Source of the DNA: Chrysophaeum taylorii
Taxonomy: Eukaryota; Sar; Pelagophyceae; Pelagomonadales; Pelagomonadaceae
Assembly (NCBI GenBank): GCA_029834535.1
Contig: JAQMWT010000005.1
Coordinates: forward strand, 62,001-126,000
Reading direction: 5' to 3'
Length of the DNA stretch: 64,000 nucleotides
The notes beneath the pieces were generated by a model. The model saw nothing but the letters and a program-made list of their open reading frames with translations. It was not told where the DNA came from and searched no databases. This document shows positions 11,272 to 22,251 of this stretch, piece by piece (the stretch's first letter is position 1; each line of letters begins with the position of its first letter). The translations under genes and the position numbers were made by a program.

Positions 11272-11510
11272 CCAAACCATCTTTTGTTGTGCAGGCGGGC
11301 CGACCTGGTCGGGTCTCCGCGAGCCCCTCGATGCGCTCGCGCGCGACTTTTGGCGAGGCGATGATGCGCTCGACGCCGATTTTCGTGCGTGGTTGCTTGT
11401 CTTTGATGAATGGCGCCGAGCTTGATGCGCAAAACTATCGCCTCCCCGCAGGTGAGGAGCTCGCCTCCTTGGCCCACACGATCGCAGAGACCTTGCCCAC
11501 CCCCGCGTAA
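10059..11510 (+). CDS. SIL1: SIL1/Fes1-like HSP70 nucleotide exchange factor
   Basis: Armadillo-type exchange factor that releases ADP from HSP70 (BiP, for ER forms). Three exons: 10059-11220, 11295-11384 and 11452-11510, giving 436 residues. Introns are 74 and 67 bp, both with GTGCGT donors. The start is the first ATG of an ATG triplet; the hydrophobic MMLWMVLASGS stretch that follows looks like a signal peptide and supports an ER location. Residues about 190-340 carry the family core: LEDLEYDLADVDNARDF, then GVPVLRSLL, AAAALGTAVKNDDHLQ, and KALYAIGATVRNNPDA. The splice joins give a continuous C terminus ending in an amphipathic helix (EELASLAHTIAETL). Family knowledge supports the function; no ER-retention tetrapeptide is present at the C terminus. 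Confidence 0.87.
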
Positions 11511-11640
11511 TAATAATAACAAAGTTTGCCTGCCCAAAAACAAACACAAAAGTTTACTACTACTGCTACTACTACTACTACTACAGCGGGGGGGTGCCGC
11601 AACGGAACTACAGTAAGCAATAATATTATTAATAAGTCTG

Positions 11641-13185
11641 ATGGGCTCTGTTTTCTCGAGGACGGCGACGACGATTGCGCCGGTCGAGAATCAGGAACGT
11701 GATCATCTCCCCGTCGACAAACGGAAGCGAAATTCGCTCGTGTGGAGCGTCGTGGACTGGGTCGATGCCGAATACGGCCGCGACGCGGCAAAAGTCGAGT
11801 CACTGCTAGGAAAGCGAAGCAAGAGGATCAATCACTCGGACCCTCGCGGAAGCCGAGCCGCCAAAGTAGCGGAATCGATAGCGCGGGGTAACATGAGGAC
11901 GCTGCGCGAGACCGTTATAGCGCACTTCCCGCAAATAAACAAAAAGTATATCGCGTGGGCAAACGACACGCTCCTGCATGTCGTCTGCCGCGAAGGATAC
12001 TTGAGAATGGTCGAGTTCATCGTCGACCCCAAGAACGTCTCGCAGTTCGATAAAACAGTCATCAATTATAATGCCGAGAACGAAAAACGCCGGACGCCGC
12101 TCCACGTTGCGTTCGCGCCGCCGCACGAGACGTTCTGCGGCAAAACGCTCGGCGTCGAAAACGGCTTGCCGCGGTCGAAGCGGCCGGAGGATCTCATTTC
12201 GGGCGATCACGATTGGGTCAAGCCGGGTACGCCCGAGGATCGCCAAGATATCATCGAAGTGTTGGTGTCCAAGGGTGCCGACCCGAACCGATTGGACTAC
12301 CACGACTATTCCCCGCTCCACTACGCGTGCGTGTGGGGGTGGGTCCGGACCACCCGGTTCCTCCTAGAGCACGGCGCCAACCCGGAGGGTACCACGATCA
12401 CTGGCCAAAACGCGCTCATGACGGCGGCCGAGTTTCGGCACCCCGACCTCGTCGAGCTCCTGATAGACGACACGACCGTCCCGCTCGAGGCCAAGAACGT
12501 CGACGGCGAGACGGCACTCCACTATGCGATCGCTGCCGCTGACGTCGCCTCGGTCGAGCTCCTGTGTCAGTTTGGCGCGAACACGAATGCAGCGTCGTAC
12601 GCCAAGGATACGGCGCTGCGCCGCGCGTGTCGCGCGAACAACGCGGACATCATCAATATTCTGTTGGACTTTCGTGTCGCGAGGGACGACGCTGCTGCTT
12701 TTGAGCTCCTCCAGGGCGAGGCCAAGAGCGTTATCCTCGAGCGTCTACGATTCGAACAGGAGGAAAAGCAGCGCCAGTTTGAGGCTGCGCAGACGGCTGC
12801 GATCAAGTTAGAGGTGCCCCAGCGTGGCGCTGGAGGCCGGCCACTCGGACCAAGGTCCGAGGTGGGCCAGTGGCTCCCGTACCGCGACAAGCGCGGCCGA
12901 GGCATCTTTTACTACAACAAAGTCTCCCGCGCCTCCCAGTTCGAGGTTCGAATTTTTTCTTGTTCCCGCACTCTCTCGATGCATCACGTTACGCCGCAGG
13001 TTCCAGTGGACTACGTCACGGACCCAAACTACGTCATGAGAGACGCCACCTTCGGGATGCATTTTCAAAAGAAGAACGGCAACCCCTCGAGGAGGAGGAG
13101 CCGGAGCCCCCCGCCGGGAGGAGTGACAGCGGCGGCGGTTCGAAATAGTAGTAGTAGCAACACCATATCATCCGGTGTCCGTTGA
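11641..13185 (+). CDS. Ankyrin-repeat protein with C-terminal WW-like domain
   Basis: Exons 11641-12945 and 13000-13185, 496 residues. The 54-bp intron (donor GTTCGA, acceptor GCAG) is a multiple of three, so reading through would also stay open; I call it because removal joins FYYNKVSRASQFE directly to VPVDYVTDPNYV. About five ankyrin repeats occupy residues 110-350 (for example HDYSPLHYACVWGWVRTTRFLLEHGANP and DGETALHYAIAAADVASVELL). A helical QEEKQRQF segment follows, then a WW-like fold around residues 410-445 (WLPYRDKRGRGIFYYNKVS) and a basic, Ser-rich tail. It is likely a protein-interaction adaptor; the partner is unknown. The stop lies 62 bp before the ATG of the next gene. Confidence 0.85.
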   Translation: MGSVFSRTATTIAPVENQERDHLPVDKRKRNSLVWSVVDWVDAEYGRDAAKVESLLGKRSKRINHSDPRGSRAAKVAESIARGNMRTLRETVIAHFPQINKKYIAWANDTLLHVVCREGYLRMVEFIVDPKNVSQFDKTVINYNAENEKRRTPLHVAFAPPHETFCGKTLGVENGLPRSKRPEDLISGDHDWVKPGTPEDRQDIIEVLVSKGADPNRLDYHDYSPLHYACVWGWVRTTRFLLEHGANPEGTTITGQNALMTAAEFRHPDLVELLIDDTTVPLEAKNVDGETALHYAIAAADVASVELLCQFGANTNAASYAKDTALRRACRANNADIINILLDFRVARDDAAAFELLQGEAKSVILERLRFEQEEKQRQFEAAQTAAIKLEVPQRGAGGRPLGPRSEVGQWLPYRDKRGRGIFYYNKVSRASQFEVRIFSCSRTLSMHHVTPQVPVDYVTDPNYVMRDATFGMHFQKKNGNPSRRRSRSPPPGGVTAAAVRNSSSSNTISSGVR

Positions 13186-13247
13186 AAAAAAAGTCCCCCC
13201 CCGCTGCGGAGTTCCCGAAAGTCCGTCCGCAAGTGACCTTCAAGTTC

Positions 13248-14504
13248 ATGAGGAGGAGGAGGCCCGTGATGCTCCTCGCCGTGCTGGCCGTCGCGTCTGG
13301 CGACGGCAGCGTCGACTTGCGCACGCTGGCTGCCGTGGGCGCTCTGAGCTTGGCCGGCATTTGCTGCCGCGAGAGTTGTGCGCTCATAACACAAGGCAAG
13401 AGCGCGCTCGTGGAAAAGCTCGGCAAATTCGATCGGCAGCTCGGCCCGGGGTTCCACCTCAAGCTGCCGTTCGTTGAGCGCATCGCCGCGCACTTGTCGA
13501 TCCGCGAGCGCGTCCTCGATGTGCCGCCGCAGCGGTGCATCACGGCTGACAACGCGCCTTTGATGGCAGACGCGGTGATATTCTTCAAGATTCTCGACGT
13601 GACCAAGGCTGTCTATGCTATTGACGATTTCGAGATTGGGCTCCAAAACATGATTCTGACCCAGCTCCGATCGGAGATCGGACAAATGACGCTAGACAGT
13701 ACGCGAGTGGCGGCGTCGCGTCGGAAAGATATAGACGGAACGCGTTCGCGGCTGGCTGACTCGCATCGCGTCTGCTTGTGTGACCCTTGTGGCCTCGTTG
13801 TATGAGCCTCGCTTACGTTATAGCATCCGCTGACGCATGTGTATGCGTGCAGCCGTGATCACGCGACTATCACACAACATGTTTGACGCAGGTTCTCGGC
13901 CCGAGAGAAGCTCAACGCGATTCTGCTTCGCGAGGCGAACGAGGTCACGCACCACTGGGGCATCTTGGTCGTGCGGGTCGAAGTCCGCGACATTTTGCCG
14001 TCGCCAGACATTGTGAGCGCGATGGAGTTGCAGCTCGCGGCCGAGCGTAAGAAGCGAGCCGCAATCCTCGAATCGGAGGGCCAGCGCCAGGCCCAGATCA
14101 ATACGGCGCAGGCCCGCCGCGACAGCATCGTGTTGGCTGCGGAAGGGGAACGACAGCGCCTCGAAGCCGAGGCCTCCGGCATCTCTAGGGCTCTCGATAT
14201 CATAGCGGCAGCGTTGGAGGACGCCGAGAAGACGGACGCTCGCCGCCACAGCGCGGCGTTCATGCTCGAGCGAGCGCGCATCGAGGCAGGCCTCGCGCTC
14301 GCAAAAAGTCCCAACGCCAAGGTTGTCGCCATGCCTTCCTCCTCATCATCCGGGGGTGTCGGCAAGAAGCCAGACCTCGATGCCGTCGCGTTTCTCGCGA
14401 GCACGCTTGGCCTGGCCTCCTCCTCCGGCTCTTCCGACAACGACAATTCCCACGTCACCCTCGCGCCGGCGACGAACACCATCCGCCCAGCTGAACAACA
14501 ATGA
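13248..14504 (+). CDS. Stomatin-like SPFH/band-7 membrane protein
   Basis: Exons 13248-13702 and 13892-14504, 355 residues. The intron is GC-AG (donor AC|GCGAGT, 189 bp). Only that phase restores the family signature [14 protein letters not shown] across the join. ATG 13248 is the first in frame; ATG 13269 is possible. The N terminus is basic then hydrophobic ([18 protein letters not shown]), fitting a hairpin membrane anchor or mitochondrial targeting as in SLP2. The SPFH core spans residues about 60-245 ([52 protein letters not shown]). It is followed by the helical region rich in E, A and R ([19 protein letters not shown]) and a Ser-rich tail. SPFH proteins oligomerise and scaffold membrane microdomains. 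Confidence 0.92.
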
Positions 14505-14685
14505 TACTCACATCTTGATCCATCGAAAATATGCACCGAATTCCCCCCACCCCCCCCGGAGGAAATATCTAAAGTCGGAAGCCGCGACGGTGCCACCAAT
14601 CGCTGTACGTCTCGGGACGGACCTAATTTCCTTCCTTTGGCGTATGGTATTCATATATGCGGGCGTCGCGTGGCAGTGGGCACTA

Positions 14686-15585
14686 CTATAATGAACCCGG
14701 TTTCCTCGGGGTTTTGGGTGGTTGGAGGTGCTTGGAGTCGAAGGCAGCCAGGGCGATCGCGAAAGCCTGGAGCGGGCTCAGTGGATTGCAAAAGTCGAGG
14801 GCGAAGGTCCGCGATCCCATCTTCCCGAGTTGGAAAACGGCCTCCTCGGAGGGGGCGTCGGCGTCGTAACGGAGATCTTCCTCCCTGTAGACGAGGAAGT
14901 TCTTCGACGACGACAACTTCGCGCGGCCGCGAGCGAATTTAAGGCTGTAGGCGCCGTTCTTCACGATTGGCGTTTTGTTGCGGAGACGGATCACCCCGGA
15001 TGCACTAGTGTGCGTGGGACTACTGTGTTTTCCCGCGAGTTTTGAGTAGTCGTGGGTGTAGTGCGGGCTCACGTCTCCTCTGGGGGTTGGCGTTGGAAGG
15101 AGGATACGGAGCTTTCGGACGTATTGACCCGCGCAGCACGACGACGACGGCCAGACTTCTATAATCGGTCGGGCCTGGTTGTTCAGGAGCTGGGCGCCGA
15201 CGCAGAGATAGAGGCGATACGAGACGGGCGCCTTGTCGCCGCCATACTGACGAACGACCGCGCTGAATTTACTCGGGCTAAAGTGCCCTTTGAATTCGTA
15301 GGACGATATGTAGTACTGGTTTCCGCGCTGCTTGGCCGAGAGCAAGTGTCGCCCCGACGCCTCTTCGTACAACTGGAAGAGGTTCTTCTCGGTCCGGAGG
15401 AGCTTGCACAATTGCACGGCGTCGTTGAGGAAGAAGGGTCCGCTCGAATCGCTCACCCTGATGGGTGTCAGCATTTTCGAGTCGATGAACTCCCGAGCGG
15501 CCCCTTCCTCGAGCGCGGCGTAGTCCTCGAACGCGATTGGACCGACGACGTCTTTTACCCTGTTGCACCGCGCGGCCATCATCAT
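14686..15585 (-). CDS. Tubby-like protein
   Basis: 299 residues in one exon. The start is the first of three consecutive ATGs (15585, 15582, 15579); an additional 5' exon cannot be excluded. The strongest evidence is the C-terminal Tubby signature FALDFCNPLSPLQAFAIALA followed by AFDSKHL, the buried C-terminal helix of the Tubby barrel. Upstream segments fit barrel strands: HLLSAKQRGNQYYISSYEF, YRLYLCVGAQL, PIVKNGAYSLKFARGRAKLSS and KNFLVYREED. Tubby domains bind PI(4,5)P2 and deliver membrane cargo, including to cilia. This protein is almost only the barrel, with a short N-terminal extension. It is convergent with the stomatin-like gene (181 bp apart). Confidence 0.82.
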   Translation of the reverse strand: MMMAARCNRVKDVVGPIAFEDYAALEEGAAREFIDSKMLTPIRVSDSSGPFFLNDAVQLCKLLRTEKNLFQLYEEASGRHLLSAKQRGNQYYISSYEFKGHFSPSKFSAVVRQYGGDKAPVSYRLYLCVGAQLLNNQARPIIEVWPSSSCCAGQYVRKLRILLPTPTPRGDVSPHYTHDYSKLAGKHSSPTHTSASGVIRLRNKTPIVKNGAYSLKFARGRAKLSSSKNFLVYREEDLRYDADAPSEEAVFQLGKMGSRTFALDFCNPLSPLQAFAIALAAFDSKHLQPPKTPRKPGSL

Positions 15586-15792
15586 GGCTTCGCGGAACGC
15601 CGTATCCTAGGTACTGGATTTGTGCCACATTTTCGGTTCTGACGTATGCACTCCCTGGCGAGAACTTCTGGATACGAGACGACCGTATCCTCCAGGTCAA
15701 AAAAAAAACCGTTGAACGACTCCCAATGCCGGTGAACGAACGGACTCTGCGAGTCATCGTTACAATTCGTTCGTTCGTTCGTTCGTTCGTTT

Positions 15793-16896
15793 ATGAACTT
15801 TCATAGCAAATTGCAGGGCCCCGAGATCTTATCGTCGCGCGTGTTAGAAAAGCGCTGGCGAGAGAGCCTTGAACTGCCGCCACGACCTCGTGGCACCAAA
15901 GCCAACCCCCTTTTACGATGTGGCACCGATACCTGGCAATTCGCCCATCCCGGCGAGGGAAGCATGTTTCCCGAGTCGAGGTTCGTCGGCACGAATTCGC
16001 TCGCTCAAACGGACCCAAGACTCACTTCGATCGACCCCGAGGTACCACCGACAATCGTGAGCGTCGCGATGCGCGTCGTAGCAGCCATTTGTCACGGCCT
16101 CGAGACGTTTCGTCACATTACCGACAAGGTCTCGCTTCCAAAAACTTCCGCGATTGGGATCGCAAAGGCAGACGCGCTCTTCTTGGCTCGGGCCTGCGCT
16201 CTGACGGTGCTCGAAACCCTCGCAGCCGTTTTTCCGGCGTTGCGATCAGATGTGAACGACGAGATGCGCTGCATTCTGCGACCCGCGCACCAATTTCTCC
16301 GCGACTTGCTATCCGAAGGATCGAGGTTTTTGACTGCGATCGCCGCCGCAAATGCGGACCTCGCTCTGCGCGAGGACATCGATGCTGCGCTTCGGGCCGA
16401 CCTCGTCCAACAAGCTGCTGACGAGACCGTGGCGTTTAAGCCTCGAGAAGCGTTTTCGTGGGACGACTACAGCTTTAGTTCCGGTGCTCCTGCCTTATCA
16501 TCATCATCGAAGAAGAAGAAGAAGAAGAAGAAGACGGTTCAAGGAGAAAATGCCGACGATGATGATGATGATGATGATTACGAAGCGGGCGATGCGCCGA
16601 CAGAGTCCAGAGCGGAGAATGTCGCGGCCCCGATTGTAATAGTACCACCACCAGCAGCATCGTGTGCGCACGACAAGGAAGAGCCGACCAGGCCCGAAAT
16701 AGAAGGAGAAACTGCGGATTCCCATCTCGACGACGACGTCGAGATGGGCGTCGAGGCAGTGGAAACCATGATGCGCGAGCTCCTCAGACTGAAGCGCGAA
16801 ATTGACAAACCCGGGCCCGAGACAGTGGCGACGTTTCTCGCGCAGGAAAAAAAGAAAAACAGCCCCACAACCGCAGAAGAGGAGGAGACGGGATAA
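15793..16896 (+). CDS. Unrecognised acidic/lysine-tract protein (copy 1, full-length)
   Basis: 367 residues in one exon; not a family I recognise. Residues 1-56 exist only in this copy; the rest is repeated downstream. Residues about 75-220 are predicted mainly helical with alternating Ala/Leu (for example VAMRVVAAICHGLETFRHI, ACALTVLETLAAVFPAL). A run of eight Lys encoded by an AAG microsatellite follows, then a run of eight Asp encoded by GAT, then an acidic low-complexity C terminus. No signal peptide or catalytic motif is seen. The stop is followed after about 10 bp by a long ATTT tract. Because the downstream copies lack the N terminus, this is the only copy likely to be an intact gene. 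Confidence 0.7.
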   Translation: MNFHSKLQGPEILSSRVLEKRWRESLELPPRPRGTKANPLLRCGTDTWQFAHPGEGSMFPESRFVGTNSLAQTDPRLTSIDPEVPPTIVSVAMRVVAAICHGLETFRHITDKVSLPKTSAIGIAKADALFLARACALTVLETLAAVFPALRSDVNDEMRCILRPAHQFLRDLLSEGSRFLTAIAAANADLALREDIDAALRADLVQQAADETVAFKPREAFSWDDYSFSSGAPALSSSSKKKKKKKKTVQGENADDDDDDDDYEAGDAPTESRAENVAAPIVIVPPPAASCAHDKEEPTRPEIEGETADSHLDDDVEMGVEAVETMMRELLRLKREIDKPGPETVATFLAQEKKKNSPTTAEEEETG

Positions 16897-16901
16897 TCAA
16901 G

Positions 16902-16910
16902 CCACGACTT

Positions 16911-16953
<43 letters not shown>

Positions 16954-17015
16954 TGTATTTATTTATGTATGTATGTATTTATTTATTTATTTATTTATTA
17001 CTACTTGGTTCGTGC
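16902..17015 (+). repeat. ATTT tract plus shared block ending ACTACTTGGTTCGTGC (left copy)
   Basis: A tetranucleotide ATTT/ATGT tract follows the copy 1 gene stop and ends in ATTACTACTTGGTTCGTGC. The same tract and end sequence sit at 27784-27941, at the 3' end of XPB, where the block is coding. The tract also recurs in units 2 (about 19560-19661) and 3 (about 22207-22315) with different lengths. Confidence 0.9.
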
Positions 17016-17054
17016 ATTATTTCCTAACTACTAATCGACAGATGTTTGTCTGTC

Positions 17055-17129
17055 TGTGAGGAAGCTATGACACTTACCCCTGCACCACGTCCCCATTATA
17101 GTTCTCTCATCCCCATTTCAGTTCTCACA
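17055..17129 (+). mobile_element. Copia LTR, 75 bp (unit 1)
   Basis: Starts TGTGAGG and ends CTCACA (TG...CA ends with a short inverted repeat). It is followed directly by TGGCACCAGG, which begins with TGG as expected for pairing with a tRNA CCA end. Preceded by CTGTC. Confidence 0.85.
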
Positions 17130-18384
17130 TGGCACCAGGTGTTCGTTCACGATCGAGCCTCTGCTTGACTTCGCGGCGACACCTCCTCGGCTTCAGTGCA
17201 TTGCTACGTGTTCGGTTCGTTTCGTCTACCATGTCCTCGATCGAAATTAAAGATAGCAAGCTTTCGCAAAACCTTGATGCCTTCAGCGGTGAGCGACATT
17301 TTTTTCCACCAATGGACACGTCGTCGCGAACATGATCATCTCTACCGGCGATCACATTATCTCGACCAACGATCCTTGGACTAGCATCTCAGCATCTCGC
17401 TCTGCAGAAGCATCTCGCTGCTCTGAAGAAGAATTTCGCGTCAAGCAACAACGTTGATATCCATGAAAACCGCGACATGAACTTCACGCGAACAACATGA
17501 CAACCGCGACATGAACTTCACGCGACTTTACAAGCGCATTACCGATGTCTACATGGGCCGTGGGGATCGCGTAGCGAACTTCCTCAACAAGTTCATCATC
17601 GGAGTATACAAGTTGCTCGGCATTGTACCTATCAAAGGAGTTCAAGTTGCTCGGCATTGTACCTGATCCGACGTACCCTCGAGTGTGTCCTCGCATTTGA
17701 CTACGTGCATCGTGCTTCAAGCCTTACTGGCTTTGTTTTATCGTCTCGCGTTTCGTACCGATGAATGTGGTTCTACCCTTGAGTAGTTCAACAACAATCA
17801 ATTTCGATGGCATGCACAACCACTTCCGCCGCGCTATCCGCCGCGTCGTCAACCACGACTTCAGACTCTTCCAACTGACCTACCCTAGACGCTCCCCTTT
17901 CCCAACAACCTGGCTCTACTCGATTCCGACGCACTACCCGATGTCCTTTTGGCGGCTGCAAGGATCACTTTAAAGGGGACTGCCGCAAGTTTCAAAGTTC
18001 CTAGCTATTCCACGACAACGCCCTACCCACCATCGCCGTTCTTCTCAACAGCGCAACACTACCAATGACTCCAAAACACCCAACAACACCAACCCAAACC
18101 CACCACCACTAACACTGCCTTTTCTGCTCCTATGCCTACTCCCAACTTGACTGATTCTAGTTCCACTCCGCCGCTTTTCTTAATACCACCATTTATTCCA
18201 CCCCCTTCACCGCCTTAAACGGCCACACCCACCGTCTCACATACCCCTCCCGATACTCTGTCTCATGCCAATCAAGTTAATTCCAAGTCAGCGTGTGTAC
18301 CGCCGAATGTCTGATGCAAGCACATCAACAACCCCATCCCACGGAAGCCCCTCGTTTTTGTTTTTAGCTCCCATTGCACAGGCG

Positions 18385-18609
18385 CCTCGTTCTGTATTTT
18401 CCGCTATTCGTTGCTCCACCCCTCGTCCTGTATTTTCCCCTCGTCGTTGCTCCTCTCCTCGTTCTGTCTTTTCACCTCGTCGTTGCTCCCCTCCTCGTTC
18501 TGTATTTCGCCTATTCGTTGCTCCACTCCCCGTTGTGCATTTTCAGCTATTCGTTGATCCACTCCCCGTTGTGCATTTTCACCTATTCGTTGATCCACTC
18601 CTCGTTGTG
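18385..18609 (+). repeat. 36-bp minisatellite, 6.25 units (unit 1)
   Basis: Variants of CCTCGTTCTGTATTTTCC... repeat every 36 bp and would encode 12-residue PRSVFSPRRCSS-like units. The unit 1/unit 2 junction falls at its last base. The same array ends unit 2 (21030-21254) and lies at the end of unit 3 (23689-23913). Confidence 0.85.
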
Positions 18610-18617
18610 AGGGAAGC

Positions 18618-19550
18618 ATGTTTCCCGAGTCGAGGTTCGTCGGCACGAATTCGCTCGCTCAAACGGACCCAAGACTCACTTCGATCGACCCCGAGGTACC
18701 ACCGACAATCGTGAGCGTCGCGATGCGCGTCGTAGCAGCCATTTGTCACGGCCTCGAGACGTTTCGTCACATTACCGACAAGGTCTCGCTTCCAAAAACT
18801 TCCGCGATTGGGATCGCAAAGGCAGACGCGCTCTTCTTGGCTCGGGCCTGCGCTCTGACGGTGCTCGAAACCCTCGCAGCCGTTTTTCCGGCGTTGCGAT
18901 CAGATGTGAACGACGAGATGCGCTGCATTCTGCGACCCGCGCACCAATTTCTCCGCGACTTGCTATCCGAAGGATCGAGGTTTTTGACTGCGATCGCCGC
19001 CGCAAATGCGGACCTCGCTCTGCGCGAGGACATCGATGCTGCGCTTCGGGCCGACCTCGTCCAACAAGCTGCTGACGAGACCGTGGCGTTTAAGCCTCGA
19101 GAAGCGTTTTCGTGGGACGACTACAGCTTTAGTTCCGGTGCTCCTGCCTTATCATCATCATCGAAGAAGAAGAAGAAGAAGAAGAAGACGGTTCAAGGAG
19201 AAAATGCCGACGATGATGATGATGATGATGATTACGAAGCGGGCGATGCGCCGACAGAGTCCAGAGCGGAGAATGTCGCGGCCCCGATTGTAATAGTACC
19301 ACCACCAGCAGCATCGTGTGCGCACGACAAGGAAGAGCCGACCAGGCCCGAAATAGGAGGAGAAACTGCGGATTCCCATCTCGACGACGACGTCGAGATG
19401 GGCGTCGAGGCAGTGGAAACCATGATGCGCGAGCTCCTCAGACTGAAGCGCGAAATTGACAAACCCGGGCCCGAGACAGTGGCGACGTTTCTCGCGCAGG
19501 AAAAAAAGAAAAACAGCCCCACAACCGCAGAAGAGGAGGAGACGGGATAA
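18618..19550 (+). pseudogene. Copy 2 of the unrecognised gene, 5'-truncated
   Basis: 310 residues open from an internal Met; identical to residues 58-367 of copy 1 except one Glu to Gly in the acidic tail. It lacks the first 57 residues and the native promoter, being fused to the 36-bp minisatellite upstream. It could be expressed from the Met at 18618, but I treat it as a duplicated fragment. Confidence 0.6.
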
Positions 19551-19564
19551 TCAAGCCACGACTT

Positions 19565-19595
<31 letters not shown>

Positions 19596-19696
19596 TGTAT
19601 TTATTTATGTATGTATGTATTTATTTATTTATTTATTTATTACTACTTGGTTCGTGCATTATTTCCTAACTACTAATCGACAGATGTTTGTCTGTC

Positions 19697-19771
19697 TGTG
19701 AGGAAGCTATGACACTTACCCCTGCACCACGTCCCCATTATAGTTCTCTCATCCCCATTTCAGTTCTCACA
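19697..19771 (+). mobile_element. Copia LTR, 75 bp (unit 2)
   Basis: Matches the unit 1 LTR over its full length, including ends TGTGAGG and CTCACA and the following TGGCACCAGG. It is a solo 5' LTR, since its internal region is cut at 21254. Confidence 0.85.
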
Positions 19772-20407
19772 TGGCACCAGGTGTTCGTTCACGATCGAGC
19801 CTCTGCTTGACTTCGCGGCGACACCTCCTCGGCTTCAGTGCATTGCTACGTGTTCGGTTCGTTTCGTCTACCATGTCCTCGATCGAAATTAAAGATAGCA
19901 AGCTTTCGCAAAACCTTGATGCCTTCAGCGGTGAGCGACATTTTTTTTTTTTCCACCAATGGACACGTCGTCGCGAACATGATCATCTCTACCGGCGATC
20001 ACATTATCTCGACCAACGATCCTTGGACTAGCATCTCAGCATCTCGCTCTGCAGAAGCATCTCGCTGCTCTGAAGAAGAATTTCGCGTCAAGCAACAACG
20101 TTGATATCCATGAAAACCGCGACATGAACTTCACGCGAACAACATGACAACCGCGACATGAACTTCACGCGACTTTACAAGCGCATTACCGATGTCTACA
20201 TGGGCCGTGGGGATCGCGTAGCGAACTTCCTCAACAAGTTCATCATCGGAGTATACAAGTTGCTCGGCATTGTACCTATCAAAGGAGTTCAAGTTGCTCG
20301 GCATTGTACCTGATCCGACGTACCCTCGAGTGTGTCCTCGCATTTGACTACGTGCATCGTGCTTCAAGCCTTACTGGCTTTGTTTTATCGTCTCGCGTTT
20401 CGTACCG

Positions 20408-20650
20408 ATGAATGTGGTTCTACCCTTGAGTAGTTCAACAACAATCAATTTCGATGGCATGCACAACCACTTCCGCCGCGCTATCCGCCGCGTCGTCAAC
20501 CACGACTTCAGACTCTTCCAACTGACCTACCCTAGACGCTCCCCTTCCCAACAACCTGGCTCTACTCGATTCCGACGCACTACCCGATGTCCTTTTGGCG
20601 GCTGCAAGGATCACTTTAAAGGGGACTGCCGCAAGTTTCAAAGTTCCTAG
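20408..20650 (+). pseudogene. Copia gag-like fragment with a zinc-knuckle-like motif (unit 2)
   Basis: An 80-residue frame ends in CPFGGCKDHFKGDC, spaced C-x4-C-x2-H-x4-C, near where a Copia gag would carry its CCHC knuckle (normally C-x2-C-x4-H-x4-C). Units 1 and 3 have one extra T in CCCCTTT, which shifts this frame before the motif, so only unit 2 reads through. The upstream part of gag is broken in all units. Confidence 0.45.
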
Positions 20651-21262
20651 CTATTCCACGACAACGCCCTACCCACCATCGCCGTTCTTCTCAACAGCGC
20701 AACACTACCAATGACTCCAAAAACACCCAACAACACCAACCCAAACCCACCACCACTAACACTGCCTTTTCTGCTCCTATGCCTACTCCCAACTTGACTG
20801 ATTCTAGTTCCACTCCGCCGCTTTTCTTAATACCACCATTTATTCCACCCCTTCACCGCCTTAAACGGCCACACCCACCGTCTCACATACCCTCCCGATA
20901 CTCTGTCTCATGCCAATCAAGTTAATTCCAAGTCAGCGTGTGTACCGCCGAATGTCTGATGCAAGCACATCAACAACCCCATCCCACGGAAGCCCCTCGT
21001 TTTTGTTTTTAGCTCCCATTGCACAGGCGCCTCGTTCTGTATTTTCCGCTATTCGTTGCTCCACCCCTCGTCCTGTATTTTCCCCTCGTCGTTGCTCCTC
21101 TCCTCGTTCTGTCTTTTCACCTCGTCGTTGCTCCCCTCCTCGTTCTGTATTTCGCCTATTCGTTGCTCCACTCCCCGTTGTGCATTTTCAGCTATTCGTT
21201 GATCCACTCCCCGTTGTGCATTTTCACCTATTCGTTGATCCACTCCTCGTTGTGAGGGAAGC

Positions 21263-22208
21263 ATGTTTCCCGAGTCGAGGTTCGTCGGCACGAATTCGCT
21301 CGCTCAAACGGACCCAAGACTCACTTCGATCGACCCCGAGGTACCACCGACAATCGTGAGCGTCGCGATGCGCGTCGTAGCAGCCATTTGTCACGGCCTC
21401 GAGACGTTTCGTCACATTACCGACAAGGTCTCGCTTCCAAAAACTTCCGCGATTGGGATCGCAAAGGCAGACGCGCTCTTCTTGGCTCGGGCCTGCGCTC
21501 TGACGGTGCTCGAAACCCTCGCAGCCGTTTTTCCGGCGTTGCGATCAGATGTGAACGACGAGATGCGCTGCATTCTGCGACCCGCGCACCAATTTCTCCG
21601 CAACTTGCTATCCGAAGGATCGAGGTTTTTGACTGCGATCGCCGCCGCAAATGCGGACCTCGCTCTGCGCGAGGACATCGATGCTGCGCTTCGGGCCGAC
21701 CTCGTCCAACAAGCTGCTGACGAGACCGTGGCGTTTAAGCCTCGAGAAGCGTTTTCGTGGGACGACTACAGCTTTAGTTCCGGTGCTCCTGCCTTATCAT
21801 CATCATCGAAGAAGAAGAAGAAGAAGAAGAAGACGGTTCAAGGAGAAAATGCCGACGATGATGATGATGATGATGATTACGAAGCGGGCGATGCGCCGAC
21901 AGAGTCCAGAGCGGAGAATGTCGCGGCCCCGATTGTAATAGTACCACCACCAGCAGCATCGTGTGCGCACGACAAGGAAGAGCCGACCAGGCCCGAAATA
22001 GAAGGAGAAACTGCGGATTCCCATCTCGACGACGACGTCGAGATGGGCGTCGAGGCAGTGGAAACCATGATGCGCGAGCTCCTCAGACTGAAGCGCGAAA
22101 TTGACAAACCGGGCCCGAGACAGTGGCGACGTTTCTCGCGCAGGAAAAAAAGAAAAACAGCCCCACAACCGCAGAAGAGGAGGAGACGGGATAATCAAGC
22201 CACGACTT

Positions 22209-22251
<43 letters not shown>

